Under the pieces are notes generated by a model that was not told where the DNA came from, made no database searches, and worked only from the letters and a program-made list of their open reading frames with translations. From NCBI GenBank assembly GCA_017165825.1, contig CM029370.1, positions 25,237,047 to 25,301,046 of the forward strand: 64,000 nt of DNA, read 5' to 3'. Source of the DNA: Hepsetus odoe. Taxonomy: Eukaryota > Chordata > Actinopteri > Characiformes > Hepsetidae. The translations under genes were made by a program, and so were the position numbers. Below, in pieces: positions 50,110 to 61,785 of the stretch; position 1 is the first letter of the stretch; every line of letters starts with the position of its first letter.

Positions 50110-50810
50110 GCACTCGTGCTACCGCACATTAGATTTATGAGACAGGAAGGCCTGCTGTGACCTTCTCAGGAAAGTTATGTGGTTGCCTCCTGCTGCTCCA
50201 GAAACTCTCAGAGGACACTGGAGTGGATGGGCACTGTGTGCCAACATTGCAGTGTCAAGTCTGATCTGTAGGATAAATTGTTCCCGTAGATTGCAATCAC
50301 TATTTTTAATTTGATGGACATAGTGCCTCAACTGCCGCCAGATTCTTGGGAGTGTGCGGTTTGTCTGAGTGGTATATCTTCCCTCTAAAAGAGGTAAACC
50401 CTGCCTGACAGCAGTGGCTCCCCACACATAAATATCCCAACGTCAATGTGGTGCACGTTAGCATTTACTGTGTCGTAACCACTAAATACTGATTCTAAAA
50501 CAGCATCAGTTCTTATCCTTCTGATCATTTTTACTGGTGTGTTTGCCTGTTTGGATATGAAAACAATGTTTTAAAGTCCAGTGAAAAATGGGAGACGTGG
50601 ACCTGAAAAGAGCGATCAGCCAACAAGCAGCGTAAGTATGGTGTTGAGACGCTTGTCCAATCCCAGTGCACCACATTTTGTCTCCTTCTCCATTGATAGT
50701 AATGCTGGATAGCTTTGTTCAAAAGAATAGTCAGTTAGTCTCATCTCTGATGGGCAAGGTTTCATGGTAAGAGGCGTGCATGCAGAGCTATGGATAAGCA
50801 TTTAAGTATC
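50110..50810 (-). other. Unrecognised block with - strand open frames
   Basis: A - strand frame at 50119-50427 (MWGATAVRQGLPLLEG, RIWRQLRHYVHQIKNSDCNL) and two overlapping frames near 50531-50801 sit in a more GC-rich block. The composition suggests decayed coding sequence, perhaps of a mobile element. Family unknown. Confidence 0.3.
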
Positions 50811-52160
50811 AGTATTAGATAAGTAGATTTATTATTAGATAAGTATTTATAATGTATGTATATCGAAATACTGATTTCAGATACTAAATGGGACTTTGTC
50901 ATTTGTAATGGATTGGCCTGATGATAAAGTCTTCATATTTTGTGCTAAATGACTTTATTGCTTTGCATTCTTGTAGTTGAAAAACACTACAGTTTACTTT
51001 CAGTGAGACTTCTCTGATGCCATCAAAACGCTGATGCATGCAGCCTCTGATTATGCAATTATGCAATTATGCAAGGTCTGAAAGTTACCCAGAATAAGGT
51101 GGGAGAGGTGTGGATTGCCAGCTTTCTTCTGAACATACATTCTGCACCTCTCAGTAGGTGGGTAGAGTTGGATTTGTACTTCTTGACTAGTTCACTTACA
51201 ACTTCCTCATTATGTTTCTGACTACACAGAAAACACATAGATCATTTTTAATACTCGTAGACTTTAAGCCATTAATTATAACTTCCATGTAGGTGCCAAA
51301 TGGCTGATAACTAAACTACTTAAAAATCGTATTTACTACCTTACTACTCACCAGGATCATGACTAAGTAACTAAGCTAAATATTAAACTTTCGGTAACTT
51401 TAAAACTAACCTTTTTAAAAGAATATGTTGGATATGGAATGCAACTCAAACATCTGAAAATCTGATCTGTTGGGTGGTTGCAAATATCAGATTTAAGGCG
51501 TGTCTCATTAGGCAGAGAAAAGCTGCTCATAAACATTGATCAGTCAATCAGTTGAGCCCATGTTGTGGTGAAGGGATAAATCCAAAGGGCCAGATAGAAA
51601 TAGTGATCTTAGTCTTGGTGCCCCCTTATTACAGTGTAAAAATATAGTTAAACTTAAATTATAGTTTTGATGCTTGGCTTGGCTGCTATAATTTATAGTT
51701 TATTTTGCATACATTTAAAATTAGGGCATCTTATTTTATAAAACATTTTATGCATCTTTTAATATCCCTCATTTGAACACTAAAAAGGGCTAGTAAGCAG
51801 CTCTGCTCGCAGCTCTGGGTGCCTTTATGGAGAGAATGCATGCCCTCATCTCTGGCTGTAGAGACCCTACAGTGGGGCAAATGGGTGGCATTGCTGTGAT
51901 GCCAAAGCTAATGCTAAGGTTTCCCCTCGTGAGCACCACTCTCTCCATTCATGTGTCAAACTGGTTTATCTTGCTCAGGAGAAGTGCCCACTTAAAAGCC
52001 TTTTAAAAGTGCTCTGGCTGAATACTTTTATTCTATTATATATTATCTTATCTAATTCTATTATAATGACACACATGAAGACAGCTTAGCCTTTAGGGTT
52101 TTCAGACCATCAGACATTCAGATTTGTTACAAAAAGTGTTTTCTAGCATATCTAGCAGCA
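50811..52160. other. Gene-free spacer
   Basis: AT-rich, with a short tandem GATTATGCAATTATGCAA motif at about 51048-51075. 51770-51990 is a unique block of balanced composition. No exon recognised. Confidence 0.45.
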
Positions 52161-52168
52161 TATATATG

Positions 52169-52412
52169 GGGCAGCGGTGGCCTAGTGGTTAGGGAGTTGG
52201 CCCTGCATCGGAAGATTGTGGGTTCGATTCCCTCAAAAAATAGGTTTCCCTGAGCAAGGTACCGTCCCCGTCACTGCTCCCCGGGCGCTTTCAATAGCTG
52301 CCCACTGCTGCACGGTGTTTGTGTGCATGGGTTAAAAGCAGAGGTCCAATTTCGTTGTGGTTCAGGTGTGCAGTGCTGTGACCTCGCAATGACAAGGGTT
52401 GTCACTTTATAA
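52169..52412 (+). mobile_element. tRNA-derived SINE, well preserved
   Basis: It has A-box GGCCTAGTGGTTAGGGAG, B-box GGGTTCGATTCCC, then GAGCAAGGTACCGTCCCCGT, CTGCTCCCCGGGCGCTTTCA, CTGCACGGTGTTTGTGTGCA, GGGTTAAAAGCAGAGGTCC and AATGACAAGGGTTGTCAC. The best copy in the window. Confidence 0.95.
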
Positions 52413-52429
52413 AGTTTTTAAAGCTTTAG

Positions 52430-52680
52430 TATTAATTGGAGCAATTGTCTAATTCTTCAGGAAAAGGGCTTGTAACGGAAGGGTCGATGGTTCAGTCCCC
52501 TGGACCGGCCGGAAAAATGTGGGTGTCGGGGGGGTGGGTGAACAAAGCTTACCCACTCGCACATCTACGGTTCAAATGCCCTTCGGCAAGGCACTTAACC
52601 CCATTACTGCCCTCTGGGTGAAGGTATGTACTCCACTGCTCCTGCTCTTGTTGAGTGTGTGTTGACTCACCAGTGTGTTT
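52430..52680 (+). mobile_element. Second tRNA-derived SINE, different subfamily
   Basis: The head ends GCTTGTAACGGAAGGGTCGA, TGGTTCAGTCCCC. The body has CTTCGGCAAGGCACTTAACC, CCATTACTGCCCTCTGGG, and ACTCCACTGCTCCTGCTC. It follows the previous SINE by about 20 bp in the same orientation. Confidence 0.75.
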
Positions 52681-53369
52681 TAATACTAAAGACTTTGTAT
52701 GTATTCCAGATTCTGTAGATTTTACTCCAAATGTAATAGGACCATTATTTCAATCATTCCCAAGATATATGACACTGTTAATCTGTTAATACAGATACAT
52801 ACTTTTTTCCACAGACCACAATTTTCTCAGATCATTGCCTCATCAAATATGAGCTTGTTATGTTTGTCTTTTATTACTTAGTATTTATTTCCCCTCTTAT
52901 TTACTTTAGACTTACAATAATTTCCTCCACAGCTCTTAGCGTCATTGAAAGTCTCCCAGATTTAGCTCCAATAAGCCCTTCATCTAGCCCAACAGAGTTG
53001 CATGACCGAAACAAATGCTTAGAATACAGTTCTTATTCTGCATTAGATAATGTGACACACTGAGGACATAAAAGAACTAGACAGGGCTTCATGGCACAGC
53101 CATTAAGCGCATGCCTTAATGCAAAATACATGTAATGGCTATTGAACAAACTGGAAACATTCCACTCTGCATTGAAGGATAGACCTACTGACTACAGAAG
53201 GGCAATTACTGCAGCATGCACACCCTACCTGTTCTCTGGTTGAATCTATGAATCTAACAAAAATAATACTAAACTGTTATTATGCTAAAATTTTAACTAA
53301 GAACCAGGATGGTACTGAATACCTAAAGTCTAAAATACTGATTATTTCATTGATTTCTTTAAGAATAAA

Positions 53370-54750
53370 ATTAAGGCCTTAAAATGGGCAATTCAGACTA
53401 TACCTGTAACCTCAACAGCTCATGAAGATAAAGAACAAAATGTAGTTACAGCAGACAGGCTTCTATTTTTTAATGCCATTCAACAGACAGTAATCAATAC
53501 AATTAGTCTCCTTATAAAAATCTGCTTGCAAGCTTGTTTCTACCATCTTACCAATGATAATCAAGCCTCTTAACTATAATATATTCTTCTCCCCACCTTA
53601 GCAATGTAGCAAAAACTTTAAACGTACAGTTTTGAAGCCTCTGATCAAGAAACGAAATCTTGTGGCCTAACAGTTAGATCCACATCTACATAAGAATCAT
53701 GTGTTTGACATAATCTGAAATTTTGCTTTCTCACAGCACTGAAAAGGCTTGTTTAAAATAATAATGGTCTTAAACTGTCCTCAGCTAAAGGTCATGTCTT
53801 CTTTCCTGGTTTTTCTGGCTTTACTTGCTCAGTGCAGCATTTAACCCCATAAATTACAATACCTAATTTATCAGACTGGAAACCTGGTTGGGGTCACAGA
53901 TATAGCCCTGAGCTGGTTAAAATCTTACCTGACTGGCTGCTATCCATTAATAAGTGTGAATGGTGAAATATCAGTACAGACAGAAGTAATATATGGATCC
54001 CCAAAAGATGATGTCCTAGGATTTTTGTTATTTATATTATACCAGCTGCCACTAGATACAGTTAAAAATGTCCTGCCAGTAAAGAGAGAATTGAAGTAAA
54101 CTGGGATGTTGGTGCTGCTGTCCCACTGCACTCAGGTGATTACTCATGACTGGGGACAGTGCTGTTGGGGCGGAACGTCTCAGGGTGTTCTCATGTCTGT
54201 GAGACCGCTCGGTTCTGTTCTTTTTAGCGAGGCTATTATGGCTAGATCTTCCAGAGCCACTTTTTGCACTTTATATTACATTACATTTACACGGGTACCA
54301 TGTAGAGCAAACAAAATTGAAGTAACAACTGCCCACCTGTTCAACCATCATTTGGGTTCCAGCTCAGTCTGCAGTCCTTTGCTCTCTGGTTAACCAGTCC
54401 AGTTTAACTACCACTGAATGTGCTGCCAAACCCCCAACAAAAGCTATTTGGAAATGCTTTCACTTCCTTGTATTTTTAATGTATTGTTCAGGGGATGTTC
54501 TCCAGTAGTTTTTGGCCCTCAAAGAACAACGAAAGCAATGATGAGTGGCTCCAAACCTTTGCACTTGTATATTATCGTCTCCATTGTGTTTTTCTAGTAT
54601 TCTCACTTGCTATCCTCCCAAAGTATCTTCCTCCAATTTTAGGAAGATTTCCTTACTTCTTTCAACCCTGACTTGCACACTAGGGACTCTGACCCAGGTT
54701 TTGTAAACCTGCTTTTGCAGATGTAAAAGCAATATAAATAAATAAATGAC
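53370..54750 (+). mobile_element. Strongly decayed L2-type LINE
   Basis: Fragments of reverse transcriptase persist, for example near 53880-54060 where GLKTWLGSQI-like and PKDDVLGFLLFILYQLPLD-like strings resemble the GVPQGSVLGPLLF...LYMLPLG block. The 3' part (54100-54750) parallels that of the LINE at 2.96-3.7 kb. It ends AAAGCAATATAAATAAATAA, the common L2 end. Confidence 0.7.
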
Positions 54751-54999
54751 ATTCCAGAGTGCTAGACTTTGTTAAGACACTCTTGGCTGGATATTTTTCA
54801 GCTACACCAACCTGACATGTCCATGTGAGTGTCACTACTGGGCTAATGAGTCACAATAATAACGATATCTGAATGATGGTAATTTTTGGTCAGAATGTAA
54901 GCAGTGAAGAATTGGGTAGTGGTAGGCTGACCAACTGTGTGAAGAAACAGATTCAACAAATTCTGATTAGGAACATTTGATTAGGAAATTCGATAAATG

Positions 55000-55600
55000 G
55001 TGGGTTCTTAAGGCCCAGTGTTTGGTCTCCTTGTCTTCTCTTTCTATATGCCCCCTTTTATTGTTTTCTTCTGGCTTTTCCTTGACAATGATGTTGATTA
55101 TACGCATCAATATTCTCTACACTTAAGATACTCAGGTGTCACTGTGGTCACTCCCTCTGAACATGATTCTCAGCCTATGTTCCCTTGACTGACCTGATCG
55201 TGCAGGTTCCTTCTTTACGACATTCCTTCATTCACCATGTTGCTTCCAAAATATGGCTTGGTGCATTATGTCTAAAACCCTGACTCTTTCCCTCAAAGCC
55301 AAAAAGGATCACCCCACACATAATAGTCAAATTAACATAATTGGGGCCCTCTGACACACAAGGATAACTCAGCTTAACTTGTTGCCCTTCAAGACTTATG
55401 GAGGAGCATCAAGACTCTCTTTACCGGCACACAGTTGATAGAATGTCCATCTCCTGGTGGTACAAAGAGCTGAGTCCCTTTCATGTCTTTAAAGCACACT
55501 GAGAAACCATCTCTGACCAAGAACATATATGCTTACTTAGAAAAACAACTCTTTGTGATCTCTGTATTGTTTGCTCTCTGGGTTCTAAGATGATCAAAGA
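55000..55600 (+). mobile_element. Possible LINE fragment
   Basis: A frame around 55040-55130 has YMPPFIVFFWLFLDNDVDYT, reminiscent of the LYMLPLG...YADDTQ stretch of L2 reverse transcriptases. The rest is too decayed to assign. Confidence 0.3.
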
Positions 55601-58600
55601 GCAAAAAGACCAAAAAAGATGATTTGGCTTTTAGCAATAGTGGAAAAAAAAAACATTTTATGAAACTTTTCTTTGGTTGCAGCTCAAAAATATTTCATGT
55701 AAATTTCAAGTAAATTTTGTGGTTGTAAATATAACCAAAGACTTCACTTAAGAACCTGTGAAGAATTCCCATTTGTAGGAACATACCTGTATTTATACAG
55801 GGTGGGCTTCAGTCACAAACTAGATGTTGTCCTGCACATTTTCATGTACTATCTGGTCCAATGCACACACAGAATTCATCTTATATAAATGAGTAGGTAG
55901 GTTCATTCAGTTTATTAAAAGTGTCCAAAATCGTCAGGAACCACTGGATTAGGCGGATTCATCAACGATGCCTGGTTTAAAGTAGGATTGTGTGCTGGGA
56001 AGCCCTGGATCTCACACAATGCCAGGATTAAGTATCAGCCATTCAGTGTGTCAACAGTTCCATCCCTTCAAACACCTGAGCACTTTTTCAAGTCCTATGA
56101 CCTCCGGACTAGCAGCGAGAATAGCAAACAAACATGGTCTTACCTGGCTAGGTAACTTGAGACCCTCCTGTTTCCTGCAGCGAAGCTCCTAAGAGCCCAG
56201 CTCTAGCCACCCCTGCCATTAGGCCCCTGCCCCAGGGCACTGAGCTTTACAGAATGGATTGGGTGGGGGGCTACTGGGGGATCCTAATGGAACTCAACTG
56301 CATTAACCTGAAAGGTGCAACTGCACGGAAAAAAGCAAAATCTAAAAACATGGGGGGAAAATAAAGATGCATGTAAAGAGGTGACTGCTGAGGTGTGAAA
56401 ACGAGTGCAGGGACTAGACATCTTTACACACAACGCGGTAAAATGCTGAAAAGGAAAAACCTCAGAAAACATGTTTAAAGGAGACATCTGGTGAAGGAGA
56501 TCAATCAGACGCAACTTGTTTTTATATTTTGTCTCCCTGCAGACATGGTTATTATAATTCTGATAAAGTAAGAGTAGGGTAAGATATTGACTGTGATAAT
56601 AGTCAGAAGTGAAAAATTAAGTTAATTTTGCAGACCAAAAGTAATCAAAGTGATAATTTATTGGACAACTTATATTGCTGCACACACAATTTTAGAATCA
56701 CAACTAGGATATATGTTTCAGAGTTCCAGATGCATATTCATAAATAATGGGGGGAAAAAAAGTATTATTTGCATGATAAAAATGTGATTAAACTGCTTAA
56801 TTATTTGAGATCTGGAAAGTTGCAGTTGGACATTTTTTTAAAGTTTTTTTGGCTTTCTAATTTATAAAAGGAGTCTACAGAATTCAGTTTTGTTGTCCGC
56901 ATATTGATTTGGCAAATCCCCATTAATCCGGGTTTGGGACCAACACGAAGAAATACACTGGCTTGTGCATCTCTAGTGGCTGGGTTAGTCTATAGTCTAC
57001 AGAGAACACAAATAATTGTTTATTATATTTGCTGAACAAATTATTATATTATATATAAATATATATTCAAATAGACATTTTGCTTAGGGCAGGGAGAACA
57101 TAGGGTTTCTAAAGTTAAAAAGTATGAAATTATAATATAATCTTCCTTGGTACCATGACATATTTCAGAGTAAAACAAAATAGATAAATAAATAAAAATA
57201 TCTGTCCAATGCTGATATTTACTTTTCAAGCAAACATTCCATGTGATACCGATACCATTCTGCATCCTTAATTTTAGGCCATTTTTTTCTTTAGAACATG
57301 TGTACTGGAGCCTATAAGACTCTAGTTTAGTCACTGACATCTTTGCTTCTGCATCATGCAAGGCATACCCACCAAAACTGGGACTGGCACTGGAATCACA
57401 CACAGGTAGAAAAACATTAGTGAAGTCGTTGCTAAACATCATCCCCGTAGTACTGGTGTGGGTCAATATGTTGCAGGGCAAGGGGCGCTCAGTAACAGGT
57501 GGGCATAGCACTTGTCAGCCAGTAGGAGATTGATGCGCTGTGTTACTGCGATGCTGGGTGTTGTCTTACTTTGCACACACACAGCTGCACCGCACTGAGG
57601 AGAGGACTTGTCTTTCACAACAACAGAACATAGTCAGTCCTTCTGAACACTGTATTAAATGCAGGCAAATATTAAACTGAAAGAGAACTAAGATTTCGCA
57701 GCACTTCTTAATGCTCTGTTGCATTTGTTCTGGTTTCCTTAATCCTTTTTGTAAATGTTCAGCACATTAGAATTGACTAAAGACATATTTGGGACATGGC
57801 AAGCTTTTTACTGTAGGCAATGAGCTTTTTTGTCCCTCTTTCTCCCTCTTTCTCTTTATCTCTGTATGGGAAGAAAATGTCCTCCTGTAGGGAAATACAT
57901 GAGCAAAAAGAATACATTTCCTAATGATTTTTCATGGATTGGAGTGAAGGAAGAGAGAAGGAGAAAGAGACAGATGGGGTGCATTTTTGTCACAACATTT
58001 GGACAATTTATTTATTTCAGTGTCATATACAGTGTCATAAACTGCATATAAGCAGTTTGCCACATTCCAGAAAAATTCATCTTTCCGTTCCGAGTGTTGA
58101 GTAATCAGCAAAAGCATGTCACCTTTTGTTGAATTTTGAAACGCTACAAAGATTTGTGTTTCAGTGCAACACAGTCCCAACATAATATAAAAATAATTGA
58201 TGAAATGCCATCGGCTGTATGTTGAATTAAAATTCCATGGCGAATGAAATAAAGGCTCGGAGAGACCGCGCAAGTGTGTATCAAGCTAGCCCAGTGAAAA
58301 CAGCCTCTCGGATGCCTTCATTCCCACAAAGGAAGAAGGAAACATAGACGTTCATCATCAGAAAGCCTCTTAATTGCTGATGTGTACAGAACATTTAATC
58401 TTTTTCTGGTTTTCTAGGTTTTTTTCTGAATTTATAGGAATTTTCAGTTCTGTTTTTACTGGTTTTTATGTGTTTGAGAGACACCCAATATAATATTTAT
58501 AAAAAAGATATATTATGTTTAAAATACCTTTAAATAACTTTTTTTTTATTTGCCTTAACTTAGGCTTGAACCTAAGTTTAAACCTAAAGCCTGGTTCTAC

Positions 58601-59020
58601 TAATACCTATCCTTACACCAAAACCTGGGCCTAACCTGTTTCCTTAAACTCACACCACTAACAGTTAGTTCTTTGTTTCAGAAAAAATATAAAGTCAAAA
58701 ATCTACAGTAGGTCTGTGAAAAGAAGTCGCATATTTAAAAGGACTAATAGTTATTAATATGAATTATTTAATCCACATTTAGGGGGTCTATCTGCTAAGT
58801 TATTATCACACAACATAAAACCCCAAATCAGAAAAAGCTGTGAAATTATGAAAAAAAAAACACCTTAATTTATCCTAATTATAAATTAAGTGATCCTTAA
58901 TTTATTTGGACTTTTATTAAATTGCAGTCAGTATGAAGCTAAGATATTTTATGTTTTGCCTGGATATATTTTCTCTACATATTAGTCCTGCAGCACTTTT
59001 TTTTTTTTAAGTTGGGATTG
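55601..59020. other. Gene-poor flank
   Basis: AT-rich with no supported exon. 58050-58390 is a unique balanced block. 58555-58650 contains irregular CCTAA/TTAGG-type repeats. Open frames up to 155 codons look random. Confidence 0.45.
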
Positions 59021-59032
59021 GGGAGCAATGAG

Positions 59033-59262
59033 ATCCATTATCCATTTTCTGCCGCTTGTCCCAAACGGGGTCACGGGGGAGTGCTGGCGTCCAACCCAGT
59101 GCACACAGGGCGAGGACGGGGGACGCACCCTGGACAGGTCGCCAGCCCATCGCAGGGAGGAGCGGGACGGGGACGGTACCTTGCTCAAGAGTACCTCAGG
59201 GCAACCTATTGGGAAGGGGTTCGAACCCCCGATCCTCCGATCACAAGGCCGATGCCCTTAAA
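59033..59262 (-). mobile_element. Composite SINE: tRNA head joined to a GGATGG-type tail
   Basis: Read on the - strand it starts with the tRNA-like head GGGGGTTCGAACCCC, then GAGCAAGGTACCGTCCCCGT. It then continues as the repeat found at 7448-7580 (CTGCGATGGGCTGGCGACC ... GACAAGCGGCAGAAAATGGA). The copy at 7.4 kb is therefore its 3' fragment. Confidence 0.82.
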
Positions 59263-61540
59263 AAGTTAAATAATGATGTGATTACAAACAGGTGATTTCA
59301 ATAGGTTTTTGTAATCGTGATTATTTTATGCAAAACAGCAGTATCCAAAAAAAAAGGCCATGAGTAGCAAGGGTGAGAAATGCGTGTGGAAATTATTGAA
59401 ATGCTTAAAAACAAAGTTCATCAAAAAAAAAAAAAAAATTGGATATTTCTCCCTTTAAAGTGCATAATATCACTAAATGATTAAAAGAACTTCACTGCAT
59501 AAAGGCCAAGGGCTCGAGAAAAAAAGCTGAACTTTTGTGATCGAGTGATGACACTGCACCAAGAACAGTTTTTTATCAAAAGCATATCCAAAATCAGCAG
59601 TGACTCCTCTGGGCAGAGAAGCTTTTGGGACAAACCATCACACAGCGGAAACAGTTCAGAGTGGAAATCCAAGTTCTGCAATGGTATGGGTTTGTATCAG
59701 TGCTCTTGGCTGTGATTGCTGCATTAATGCTGAAAAGTCTAGACATTCGGGAACTATGATTAAATCACTTCTGTTGTATTATGACAGTCTTTTTCTTTTT
59801 CTGCATTTTCTGCTCAAACATTCTGTCTCCAGAATTTAACTATGGCCCACTCACTCCAGTGACAGCCAAAAACTGCATATAGTCAAAGTCTAAGACATAC
59901 ATTTAATGCTTTTATACTAAATAAAAGTTTATTTGCAAAATTGGCCTAAAATTGAGAGTATGGACTTGGAAGTCAATGGCAATCCATTAAATAAAAAAAA
60001 TAAAAAACAAGACAAAATAGTTTTCCATCATATATATGGGCTCCTCAAAACAAATAATTACAAAGCTATATACAATAAATAGAATAAAATGTTGTCCAGC
60101 TTTCTGGATCTAGTCACAGTTGCTGCAGAAAACATACCGACTTTTAGTGCAATTTCCTCTTCCACTGACATATCAGAATAGCTGCTGTCTATTAACCTTG
60201 AACCATATGGAGGCAAGTTCAGTTTATAATGGCTAGACATTCACCATTTTCACTTTACAGCTCACACTGATAAACAAATGCATTATAGATCTTGGAACAC
60301 TTTCTTCCTTTTTTTTTCCACGTCTCTGTGCAAATCAGGCACAATAGCACTTTGCCAAAGACCTACCGAGCAAAGGTAAAGAGACACCTTCAAGATTTCT
60401 GCAGGATGTTTTCAAGTGATGTCCTGTATTTGATGCAAATGATGCGGCTCAATGAAGGAGCACAGCACCAGTGCCCTTAAATAATGAGTGGAACATACAG
60501 AGATAACACCCACACTTTCATTGGAAGAAGATAATTGCCACTGCATCACCATCGCAGTTTCCCTAAGTGTTTGAAATTATTATTCTTGTTAATTTTACAC
60601 AGTTGTAAAGACATGTCAATCCTCCAAAAATGGCAGATAAAAAAATGATGCTGCCTGTATCTGTGAGTAGTTTTACACCCTATTGCTAAAGGCCCATAAT
60701 GTCCCATGTAGAGCTTACACTGCTCAGATTCACTGCTTAAACCCAAGACAGGCTTGTTTGTTAGCTAATGAGTTGAATTAGATGAAACTGGATCAAGAAA
60801 AACACTGCAGTGTGCAGGGAATTGATCAGTCAGCTTGGAAGAAAAGTGTCTTAAGCTACACAATCCTGTTGAGAAAACTCTTTTTGGTTTTCACAAAGAA
60901 GTCAGAATTGGTTATTGTGCATCATGAGCAAAAAAGTGCAGTGATGTGTTAAAAAATCTACCCAAAAATCTGCGCTCATGGGTAAAACATGGTTGTATAC
61001 TATTGTATTGTACACAACTGTGTATTACAAATTCCCAGGTGATGAGTTACAGCCCCATCTTGTGGACAAAATATCTCGACTTCTTTCTGAGAACGAGGAC
61101 CCAGGTGGCTTTCTTAAACTAAGAGATGTAGACAGCAAATGAGTGGGCCTAGAGGCTTCATCCCCTTCAGAGCAGAGAGAAGAGGTTGGAAAATACTGCA
61201 CACATTTGTTTCTTCACGTGAATCCCAATTGGTAGGAAATAATGAAGCCAGATTGATTCAAACTTCAAACTTAAAATATTTATACAATAAAGTTTGCTAT
61301 TAAAGGTGAAATGTGCAGAATTTTAGAAAAATCATGATTCAGTGATTGTGCAGGAACTCATTCAGAGTTGTTTGATGTGACATCATTCAGATACTCAATG
61401 ACCTGTTAATTATTTTTAATGACAATGAGCCATCAAATCTTTTTTTTTATTCTAATAAGCATTAAAAAAAATCAAACATAAGTTTTCTTTGAGGACTATT
61501 TTGCTTTTACACTTATATATATATACATATACTTATACTA
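59263..61540. other. Gene-free spacer
   Basis: AT-rich with poly-A near 59424-59440. A short + frame 60292-60480 preceded by an acceptor-like tract is discussed as a weak exon candidate. Confidence 0.45.
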
Positions 61541-61542
61541 GT

Positions 61543-61785
61543 GGCAGCAGTGGGCTAGTGCTTAGGGAGTTGCCCTGGATTGAAAGCTTGTGGATTCGAT
61601 TCCCTCAGCAGTTGGTTGCCGAGGTACACTTGAGCAAGGTACCATCCCTGTCACTGCTCCCAGGGCACTTTCAATAGTTGCCCCCTGCTGCATGTGTATG
61701 TATGGGTGAAATGTAGAGGTTGAATTTCATTGTGCCGTGCTGTGCTGTGTTTCACAATGCCAAGAATAGTCACTTTCACTTATAC
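61543..61785 (+). mobile_element. tRNA-derived SINE
   Basis: The head GGCAGCAGTGGGCTAGTGCT, B-box GGATTCGATTCCC, body GAGCAAGGTACCATCCCTGT, CTGCCCCCTGCTGCATG and tail AATGCCAAGAATAGTCAC match the family. Confidence 0.93.

Noticed and set aside
57044..57511. 155-codon reverse ORF
   Set aside because: AT-rich, with no recognisable domain or splice context.
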